Shown here: positions 35,631 to 42,483 of the stretch, one piece after another
How the letters are laid out: every line of letters starts with the position of its first letter
Position numbering within the stretch: position 1 is the first letter of the stretch
Assembly (NCBI GenBank): GCA_947488195.1
Contig: CANKYR010000007.1
Coordinates: 1-42,483, forward strand
From: Flavobacteriales bacterium
GTDB lineage: Bacteria > Bacteroidota > Bacteroidia > Flavobacteriales_D > Sanyastnellaceae
DNA length: 42,483 nucleotides
Reading direction: 5' to 3'
Notes under the pieces: generated by a model
Seen by the model: the letters and a program-made list of their open reading frames with translations, nothing else
Databases searched by the model: none
What the model was told of the DNA's origin: nothing
Made by a program: the position numbers and the translations under genes

Positions 35631-38600
35631 GTGGCGAAATTGCGATGTATTTTTACATTTCCAACTAAAATAAAGGCCATAAGAAAACTAATTTCCATAT
35701 TCATTCTAACGATTTGCCTTGGGACACTTCACGCCCAAAAGCCGATTGACGAAAAAACATTAGCCGCCGAGGCGAATGTGTTTTTTGAGGAAGGAAATTA
35801 CGTGCAAGCCTACGCCGTGTATTCGCAATTGGTGTCGCTATACGGAAGCAATCCCTTGTATGCCTTCCGTTTTGGTGCCGCGGGTATTTATGCAACGACT
35901 GATCGCGACAATTGCATTTTCTTCATGAAAGACGGGATTCGAAGAGGATATACTGAACCTGAAACTCATTATTACTTGGCGCGAGCTTACCACCTAAGCT
36001 ACAATTTCAAAGAAGCCTTGGTTGAATATGAGAAATTCCAAACCTCGGCAGAAAAAAAACAACTCGCTAAGTCTGATTGCAAAGCACAGAAACTCTCTGC
36101 AGAGTCTGGATTAAACCTTATGAACAGCATTAAGGATGTTCAAGTACTAGAAAAAACAGAGGCGGAAAAATCGAGTTTTTACCGATACATGAACATTGAC
36201 GCCTCGATCGGTAAAATTATCTCTACACCGAACGAATTGCTTTCGAAACTGGATTTAAAGTCGAAAGAAGAACATGTTTTCTTCCTTCCATCTAACGGAA
36301 AGAAAATTTTCTTTTCGAGCAAAGGAAAAGACGGCTTAACAGGGAAAGATATCTACATGACCTCACGTTTGAACGGAGCGTTCACTTCACCCGTTAAGTT
36401 GAAAGGCACAGTTAATACTGAGTTCGATGAGGACTTCGCATTTATGCATCCAAACGGAAGCACACTCTATTTTGCTTCGAAGGGACATGGAAGTATGGGA
36501 GGTTACGATATTTTCCGATGTGATTGGGATGCTAGCATAAATGATTTCGGCCCGGCAATTAATATGGACTTCGCCATTAATACGCCAGACGACGATCTTT
36601 TCTTTATCACAGACTCTTTAAATACAACGGCGTATTTTGCAAGTAGCCGTTTAACTTCTCCAGACAAACTTTATGTCTATCGTGTTTTCGTAAATGGAAT
36701 ACCGATGAACATTACCTATCTCAAAGGTGAATTCATTTCTCGCGTAGATGTGAATCAAACGGAAGCGAAGATTCAGGTGTTCGATGATTTAACGAATCGC
36801 AAAATCATGGACACGCAAGCCCGCGAGTCGAATGGACAGTACCTACTTTTCATTCCGACAGCAGGAGACTACACTTACAAGATTCAACCTCCGGGAAGTC
36901 CGCAAGTTCATGAAGTGCTCGTTAAAATTCCGCCATCGGAAGGTTCTCGTGTGTTCCGACAGGAAATCGTTTACACCAAAACAGATGGACGTGAGAAAGT
37001 TGAAGTAAAAAATTATTGGAACGACCCACTGAACGACAATGTTGAAGACCTGCAACGTCAAATGCTTTTGGCAAAATCCCAACTCGATGTGAATGCTACC
37101 GCAGATCAAGTTAATTCCATTGCTTCGAACTCAAGCAATTCAAATTCAACGGAAACGAATAGCACTGAAATTGACCCAGTTAAGCAGCGTGTAGAGATAG
37201 ACACGGTTTTGTCTTCGCAGGAAAAAACTATTGCAGCGCTTAAACGAGAAATTGCGCTCGCAGAACAAATTTCTAAATCGCTTCTTCAATTTGTTCAACA
37301 AACACTTTCTGAAACAGACGAAGCGTATGAGGAATTTCAAAACGTTCGGTTTGAAAAACCAGAATCGTTAGCCGATAGCGCGAAGCTAGTAGAAGTGCGA
37401 AACAAAATGATTGAAACCCAAGATCGCAGCATTGCAGCTATTGCGGCTTTCGACATTTCAAAAAACAGAGAAAAAGAACTGAATGAAAAACTGAACAATG
37501 TTCAAAATATTAATTCGGAAATCAAAAAATCACTCGCCGAAAAAGACTCTCCCATGGCCGCATACTTAGTCAATGACTATATCGCTAAAAACCCGAAAAG
37601 TGAACAAGGAGTTGCTACTGAAACAGAAATCTCGTGGAAATCGCAAGATGCTAAAGTCAAAGCAAACGAATTAAAAGCTCAGCGCGACGACACGCAATTA
37701 AGGATTAATACCAAGTCGAAAGAGTTAGAAGGGATAGAAGATAAAACAACTGAAATCATTAAGCAAATAGCAACCACTAAAAAGAAAAAAGACATTGAGC
37801 GATTGGGAAGTGAACTAGCTGCGCTCGAAACTGAATACAAATCAATTGAAGAAGAAATTGAGGATGAAAAGGAAAATCTTCGTGTCCGAGAATTGGCACT
37901 TGCTGAATCTGCAACATTATTGAAATTGCTTCAAGACCTTGAGAACGAAAAGCAACCTGAAGTAAAACCGGAATTCAAAAACTTAACCAACACTGTAAAT
38001 GTAGAGTCGTTGAAAACTGAAATTAACGAATCCAAAAATCGTGTTTCAACGGCCTTGGAAAATTCTCATTATGAGAATTCGGACACTTCCAACAACGCCA
38101 GTTCCAACAACGCCAGTTCCAACAATGCCAGTTCTAACAACGCGAGTTCAAACAACGCTAGTTCCAACAATGCTAGTTCCAACAACGCCAGTTCCAACAA
38201 TGCCAGTTCTAACAACGCGAGTTCAAACAACGCTAGTTCCAACAATGCTAGTTCCAACAACGCCAATTCTAACAACGCAAGTCCAAAAACTTTCACAGCA
38301 GCAGAAGCTGTAATTATAAATAGCCCTGGACAATCGAATTACCGTGATGAAAATATTTTCGAAGAGTTGACTGCAGCGAACATTGAAATTTCCAATCAAG
38401 CAGAAATTGAAAATATCTACACTCAAATTGAGACCATCAATAGTCGAATAAAAGAAGAAACTTCCGCTGAAGTTGTTGCCGAATTGACTGATCAAAGAAA
38501 TCAACTGACCTATCAAAAAATGCAAGAAGAGGATAAGAATGCTGCGCTAATTGCAGAGCACAATTCGAATTCACTTATCGATCTTCAATCGGCTTGGAAA

Positions 38601-40061
38601 AAGAACACAAGCGCATCTACCAGTATTGCGACATTAAGCGACAAGAAGGCATACGACATTGCAGTGGCCTATATGAAAGAGGCAAGCACACTCCGAGCAG
38701 CTGCCAAAACAGAAACCGATTTCTTTGAACGTTATGCAAAAAACGCGCGTGCATTTGCACTTGAGCGAAATGCAAAAAACGAATTGCAATTTTTAGTAGA
38801 AAAGACTACTCCAACTGCTAACAACGCTAGTTCCAATAACGCTAGTTCAAACAACGCTAGTTCCAACAACGCTAGTTCTAACAACGCTAGTTCAAACAAC
38901 GCTAGTTCAAACAACGCTAGTTCAAACAACGCCAGTTCCAATAACGCTAGTTCCAACAACGCTAGTTCCAACAACGCTAGTTCTAACAACGCTAGTTCAA
39001 ACAACGCTAGTTCAAACAACGCTAGTTCAAACAACGCTAGTTCAAACAACGCCAGTTCCAACAACGCCAGTTCAAACAACGCTAGTTCCAATAACGCTAG
39101 TTCCAACAACGCTAGTTCCAACAACGCTAGTTCTAACAACGCTAGTTCAAACAACGCTAGTTCCAACAACGCTAGTTCTTACAACGCTAGTTCAAACAAC
39201 GCTAGTTCAAACAACGCTAGTTCAAACAACGCCAGTTCCAACAACGCCAGTTCCAACAACGCTAGTTCAAACAACGCTAGTTCCAACAACGCTAGTTCAT
39301 TCACAAGTATACCAGCGATCATCCAAAAAACGCTTTATCAAAAGCAAACAGTTTCGGCCTACAGCGACGCGAAGCCTATTCCAATTGGATTACCTCTGCC
39401 AGAAGGTTCGTTCTATACCATTCAAGTTGGAGCCTTCCGATCACCTGTGGCGAACAATACCTTTAGTCAGTTCGCTCCTGTTTATGCAGAGCGTCAAACA
39501 AATGGATTCATTCGCTACAGCACAGGATTCTTCTCTTCTTACACCGAAGCAATTCAAGCTCGAAATGAAATTCGTCAAATGGGCTATGCAGACGCATTTA
39601 TTGTTGCTTATAAAAACAGGGAGCGTGTTCGCTACAGCGAACTTATGACCACGGCTGAGCGGGCTAACGCTTCTGGTGAAAATGTTATTCCAACAAATAC
39701 GAATCTAACGAACACGGCGTCTATAGCTCCGGTAATAGATGTGACCTATTATTCAGATCCGCTAGCAGTGCCTGCAAATCTTATTGAAAAGACAGAAGGA
39801 ATTTTCTTCACGGTGCAGATTGGTGTATATGCAAAACCTTCGAGAAACCCTATTCTCAATACCTACTCAGAGCTGCATGTAGAAAAACTTCAGAATGGAC
39901 AAGTTCGTTATACTAGCGGCAAGTTTAAAACTATTGCTGATGTTGTGAAGCAGCGAGATTTTGTGAGAGCTAATGGAATTCCAGATGCATTTATTACGGC
40001 CTATAAAAACGGCAAGCGCATAACGGTACCCGACGCGAAAAAAGAATTGGGAATTCAATAA
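35631..40061 (+). CDS. Giant envelope protein: TPR-like, PD40/WD40-like propeller, CRD-like domain, coiled coil, two (NNASS)n spacers, two C-terminal SPOR domains
   Basis: ORF-track start 35481 overlaps DUF423 antisense; GTG 35631 or TTG 35640 precede the signal peptide IRKLISIFILTICLGTLHAQ. KKIFFSSKGKDGLTGKDIYMTSRLNG and STLYFASKGHGSMGGYDIFRC PD40 motifs; two SPOR-like units (FYTIQVGAFRSPVANNTF...YADAFIVAYKNRERV and FFTVQIGVYAKPSRNPI...IPDAFITAYKNGKRI). Confidence 0.9.
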   Translation: MAKLRCIFTFPTKIKAIRKLISIFILTICLGTLHAQKPIDEKTLAAEANVFFEEGNYVQAYAVYSQLVSLYGSNPLYAFRFGAAGIYATTDRDNCIFFMKDGIRRGYTEPETHYYLARAYHLSYNFKEALVEYEKFQTSAEKKQLAKSDCKAQKLSAESGLNLMNSIKDVQVLEKTEAEKSSFYRYMNIDASIGKIISTPNELLSKLDLKSKEEHVFFLPSNGKKIFFSSKGKDGLTGKDIYMTSRLNGAFTSPVKLKGTVNTEFDEDFAFMHPNGSTLYFASKGHGSMGGYDIFRCDWDASINDFGPAINMDFAINTPDDDLFFITDSLNTTAYFASSRLTSPDKLYVYRVFVNGIPMNITYLKGEFISRVDVNQTEAKIQVFDDLTNRKIMDTQARESNGQYLLFIPTAGDYTYKIQPPGSPQVHEVLVKIPPSEGSRVFRQEIVYTKTDGREKVEVKNYWNDPLNDNVEDLQRQMLLAKSQLDVNATADQVNSIASNSSNSNSTETNSTEIDPVKQRVEIDTVLSSQEKTIAALKREIALAEQISKSLLQFVQQTLSETDEAYEEFQNVRFEKPESLADSAKLVEVRNKMIETQDRSIAAIAAFDISKNREKELNEKLNNVQNINSEIKKSLAEKDSPMAAYLVNDYIAKNPKSEQGVATETEISWKSQDAKVKANELKAQRDDTQLRINTKSKELEGIEDKTTEIIKQIATTKKKKDIERLGSELAALETEYKSIEEEIEDEKENLRVRELALAESATLLKLLQDLENEKQPEVKPEFKNLTNTVNVESLKTEINESKNRVSTALENSHYENSDTSNNASSNNASSNNASSNNASSNNASSNNASSNNASSNNASSNNASSNNASSNNASSNNANSNNASPKTFTAAEAVIINSPGQSNYRDENIFEELTAANIEISNQAEIENIYTQIETINSRIKEETSAEVVAELTDQRNQLTYQKMQEEDKNAALIAEHNSNSLIDLQSAWKKNTSASTSIATLSDKKAYDIAVAYMKEASTLRAAAKTETDFFERYAKNARAFALERNAKNELQFLVEKTTPTANNASSNNASSNNASSNNASSNNASSNNASSNNASSNNASSNNASSNNASSNNASSNNASSNNASSNNASSNNASSNNASSNNASSNNASSNNASSNNASSNNASSNNASSNNASSNNASSYNASSNNASSNNASSNNASSNNASSNNASSNNASSNNASSFTSIPAIIQKTLYQKQTVSAYSDAKPIPIGLPLPEGSFYTIQVGAFRSPVANNTFSQFAPVYAERQTNGFIRYSTGFFSSYTEAIQARNEIRQMGYADAFIVAYKNRERVRYSELMTTAERANASGENVIPTNTNLTNTASIAPVIDVTYYSDPLAVPANLIEKTEGIFFTVQIGVYAKPSRNPILNTYSELHVEKLQNGQVRYTSGKFKTIADVVKQRDFVRANGIPDAFITAYKNGKRITVPDAKKELGIQ
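38091..38285 (+). repeat. 15-bp coding minisatellite block 1: 13 units encoding NNASS, with a duplicated 75-bp higher-order unit
   Basis: AACAACGCCAGTTCC-type units; units 2-6 are identical to units 7-11. Confidence 0.97.
38820..39299 (+). repeat. 15-bp coding minisatellite block 2: 32 units encoding NNASS (one YNASS)
   Basis: AACAACGCTAGTTC(A/C/T) units; an identical 60-nt string starts at 38881, 39001 and 39181. Confidence 0.97.
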
Positions 40062-40108
40062 GACCTTTCGAATTAACGTTCATTGGATTGGATTCAAAAC
40101 TATTCGCT

Positions 40109-40116
40109 TAACTTTG
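40109..40116 (+). promoter_or_regulatory. Candidate -7 element TAACTTTG for the lamin-tail gene
   Basis: GCTTAACTTTGAGATAAC, 20 nt before the ATG at 40137. Confidence 0.4.
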
Positions 40117-40136
40117 AGATAACATACTTATTGAAA

Positions 40137-41777
40137 ATGAAATTCTATCTGATACTCCTTTGTTTTTTGTCAACTCCCTTCTTTGGAACAGCCCAACTTC
40201 AGTTGAATGAAATTTTAGCTTCGAACAACGCAAACCAAATGGACGAGTTTTTCGAATTCGACGATTGGATTGAAATCTACAACCCGGGGGGAATTATTAA
40301 TCTAGCAGGTTATTATTTATCTGACGACCCCTTGCTTTTAACAAAGCATCAAATTCCTGCGACTGATCCTGGCGCAACGATAATGCTTCCTGGAAGTTTC
40401 AAGGCAGTCTTCGCCGACAATGACAATTTAACACAAGGAGCGCTGCATCTAAACTTCACATTGAGTTCGAATGGCGAACATGTATTTTTAACTGCGCCAG
40501 ATGGTGTAACTATTATTGACAGCATTTCATACCCCCAAATGGCTTCGGATATTAGTTACGGACGTGCTTGTGAAGCTTGTACAACCTGGCAATATTTTAA
40601 TAATGTCACCTACTCTGCACCTAATTTAGAACTCCCTCAAACTTCAGAATTACTTTTCTTAAATGAAGTTCAGCCCGAGAACACAGGAATCTATCATGAC
40701 CCCGAATTTGAATATGACCCTTGGATTGAAATTTACAATCCAAATTCGTTTCAAGTGAATTTGGGTGGATATTATCTTAGCGTTGACGGAACTCCTTCAC
40801 AATGGCTTATTCCTACCAACGAACCCTACAATACTGTAATTGCTCCAAATAGTTTCAAAGTTTTTTGGTGTGACAACGATCTAGCTTTTGGTGCAACACA
40901 CGCACCTATTGTTTTGAATCCCTCAGGAGGCACGGCTTCACTTACTGGTCCCGATGGAATAACTCCTGTAAGTTCACTCGCATGGGGAGCTCTTTCTGCA
41001 GGCCAAAGCGCTGGGTGCACAACAGACGGCGCACCTTCTATCACAACCTTTAATCCGGCTACTCCGATAAACAGCAACACCTTAATCTTTATAACTCCAA
41101 AACCTGTTGTTATTAATGAAGTTATGGCAGATAACATTTTAACATTCGCGGATAACTATGGACAATTCGATGATTGGGTTGAAATTTATAATCCATTGAA
41201 CTACGATGTAAGTCTAGCCGGCTACTTCTTGAGTGACGACAGCAATAATCCAAGAAGGTGGCAAATACCAGCAACATTCTTAGATAGTGTCACTGTACCA
41301 AGTCTAGGATGGCTCACTTTTTTTATTGACGACAGTGGTTCACAAGGGGTACGACACGCAAGCTTTAATTTAAATAACAACAATGAGTTTATTGGATTGT
41401 ACAGTCCGGATGGATTAACCCGTGTAGATGAAATCGCATGGGTGCACATGGATGCCGACACCAGTCTTGGTCGACTTACAGACGGAAGCCCTGAATGGGT
41501 AAACTTCATCGTCACTACCCCTGATTTCTCCAATAACCAGGGTGTCATAAGCGTTCAAGAAATGAATGCCTCTGAAAAAATATTTTCACTTTACCCGAAC
41601 CCAACCAGAGGCATTGTACAATGCTCGAAGAAAAGCAACATTCGCGTTTACTCTATTCAAGGGAATTTAGTTGAAACCTTCTACGGAGTATTGCAAATTA
41701 ATTTCAGCAACTACGGCGCTGGAATTTATATTGTGACCGATGAAGAAGGAAATAAACTGAGAATAATTAAAGAATAG
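40137..41777 (+). CDS. Secreted protein with three lamin-tail domains and T9SS type A C-terminal domain
   Basis: MKFYLILLCFLSTPFFGTAQ signal; three LNEI/NEV...DDWIEIYNP...LAGYYLSDD units; C-terminal LYPNPTRGIVQCSKKSNIRVYSIQGNLVETF...YGAGIYIVTDEEGNKLRIIKE. ORF-track start (TTG 40083) is probably too early. Confidence 0.9.
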   Translation: MKFYLILLCFLSTPFFGTAQLQLNEILASNNANQMDEFFEFDDWIEIYNPGGIINLAGYYLSDDPLLLTKHQIPATDPGATIMLPGSFKAVFADNDNLTQGALHLNFTLSSNGEHVFLTAPDGVTIIDSISYPQMASDISYGRACEACTTWQYFNNVTYSAPNLELPQTSELLFLNEVQPENTGIYHDPEFEYDPWIEIYNPNSFQVNLGGYYLSVDGTPSQWLIPTNEPYNTVIAPNSFKVFWCDNDLAFGATHAPIVLNPSGGTASLTGPDGITPVSSLAWGALSAGQSAGCTTDGAPSITTFNPATPINSNTLIFITPKPVVINEVMADNILTFADNYGQFDDWVEIYNPLNYDVSLAGYFLSDDSNNPRRWQIPATFLDSVTVPSLGWLTFFIDDSGSQGVRHASFNLNNNNEFIGLYSPDGLTRVDEIAWVHMDADTSLGRLTDGSPEWVNFIVTTPDFSNNQGVISVQEMNASEKIFSLYPNPTRGIVQCSKKSNIRVYSIQGNLVETFYGVLQINFSNYGAGIYIVTDEEGNKLRIIKE

Positions 41778-41782
41778 ATTAA

Positions 41783-41812
41783 TCCTGGTGAATAATCATT
41801 CACCCCGATTAA
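41783..41812. terminator. Convergent intergenic hairpin, probable bidirectional terminator
   Basis: AATCCTGGTGAATAATCATTCACCCCGATT: GGTGAAT/ATTCACC stem with outer AATC/GATT pairing between convergent genes. Confidence 0.7.
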
Positions 41813-41816
41813 TTAA

Positions 41817-42425
41817 TTATTCAACTCCCATGTATTTATGAATTTGAAGACCCACACGCCAATGTGGGTTTTTTAGTACCCATTCGAAAATCAGCGGTAA
41901 CATAATTTCTCGCTTATCCCATTCAGGCTGCATAAACCACTGAGCATGTTCATTCATGCGTGCAGACAATTCATGAGACCATTCAATATCTGACTTATGA
42001 GCAATCACTACTTTCAATTCATTTGATAATTGGAAATATTCCTCCAACGGTGCTTTAAACTTCTTTGGCGAAAAGGTAATCCAATCGAAAAGTCCGGTTA
42101 ATTTTTGAGTACCACTCGTCTCTAGGTGAATGCCCAAACCCTCATTACGCAAAGCTTCTGTCAATGGCGATAAATCATGCATAGTGGGTTCTCCACCGGT
42201 AACAATAACTACTTTCACTCCACTCCCAACGGCTGCTTCAACAAGCGTGTCGAGAGATACAAGCGGATGCTTTTCTTTGTCCCAACTCTCCTTCACATCG
42301 CACCAAACACAACCAACGTCGCATCCAGCCAATCGAATAAAAAAACTTGGAACACCTGTGTAAACGCCTTCACCCTGAATGCTGGTGAAGGTCTCCATTA
42401 CAGGATATTTCACTTCAGAACTCAC
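41817..42425 (-). CDS. queE: 7-carboxy-7-deazaguanine synthase (radical SAM), GTG start
   Basis: 202 aa; ETFTSIQGEGVYTGVPSFFIRLAGCDVGCVWCDVKESWD and VIVTGGEPTMHDLSPL are QueE motifs; start GTG at 42425. Confidence 0.95.
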   Translation of the reverse strand: MSSEVKYPVMETFTSIQGEGVYTGVPSFFIRLAGCDVGCVWCDVKESWDKEKHPLVSLDTLVEAAVGSGVKVVIVTGGEPTMHDLSPLTEALRNEGLGIHLETSGTQKLTGLFDWITFSPKKFKAPLEEYFQLSNELKVVIAHKSDIEWSHELSARMNEHAQWFMQPEWDKREIMLPLIFEWVLKNPHWRVGLQIHKYMGVE

Positions 42426-42483
42426 GCTTTAATTTTTCCAATTAAGTCATAGTGCTCCGCGCTAACAATTTCAATGTCGGCAA
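42422..42483 (-). CDS. C-terminal tail of an unidentified upstream gene (truncated by window)
   Basis: Minus frame ...ADIEIVSAEHYDLIGKIKA-TGA, stop overlapping the queE GTG (GTGA). Confidence 0.5.
   Translation of the reverse strand, partial: ADIEIVSAEHYDLIGKIKA

Noticed and set aside
38041-38313. 90-aa plus ORF PTTPVPTTPVPTMPVLTTRVQ
   Set aside because: Alternative frame of the same 15-bp repeat inside a well-supported CDS.
38732-39169. 145-aa minus ORF of LELALLELALFELA repeats
   Set aside because: Antisense reading of the NNASS minisatellite; no signal peptide or independent start context.
38091-39299. Possible CRISPR array because of regular repeats
   Set aside because: Units are 15 bp, contiguous without spacers, and in frame in a long ORF: a coding minisatellite.

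Overview
This is a chromosomal window from a Bacteroidota (Flavobacteriia-like) genome. That call rests on many type IX secretion (T9SS) cargo genes, TAnnTTTG-type -7 promoter elements, PorE/TBDR-type envelope genes and frequent TTG/GTG starts. Housekeeping genes present: lipA, OsmC family, rmuC, rlmB, proS, a 2-Cys peroxiredoxin, DUF423, a lipid kinase, queE and tRNA-Glu(TTC). The rest is mostly cell-envelope and secreted protein genes. There are six probable T9SS cargo proteins: two BNR/sortilin propeller proteins, three CHU_C/type-B proteins and one triple lamin-tail protein. There are also a collagen-like/S74 protein, a TonB-dependent receptor, several outer-membrane barrels and lipoproteins. 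The most interesting items are: (i) a giant TPR-PD40-CRD-like-coiled-coil-(NNASS)n-SPOR-SPOR protein whose order resembles the T9SS scaffold PorE, with SPOR domains in place of OmpA_C and two 15-bp minisatellites (13 and 32 units); (ii) a two-gene surface-protein cassette flanked by ~95-bp direct repeats that include the duplicated 3' end of the upstream gene and a hairpin element; (iii) a 12-bp tandem repeat family (AAGGTGYTKCRC) at two loci, one read through as a signal-peptide extension; (iv) TAnnTTTG motifs exactly 4 nt before several start codons, suggesting leaderless transcripts; (v) a 40-aa lipoprotein and an 8-codon leader ORF absent from the ORF track. No CRISPR array, rRNA, transposase or phage module was seen. 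All calls are by eye from the sequence; no database search was run.
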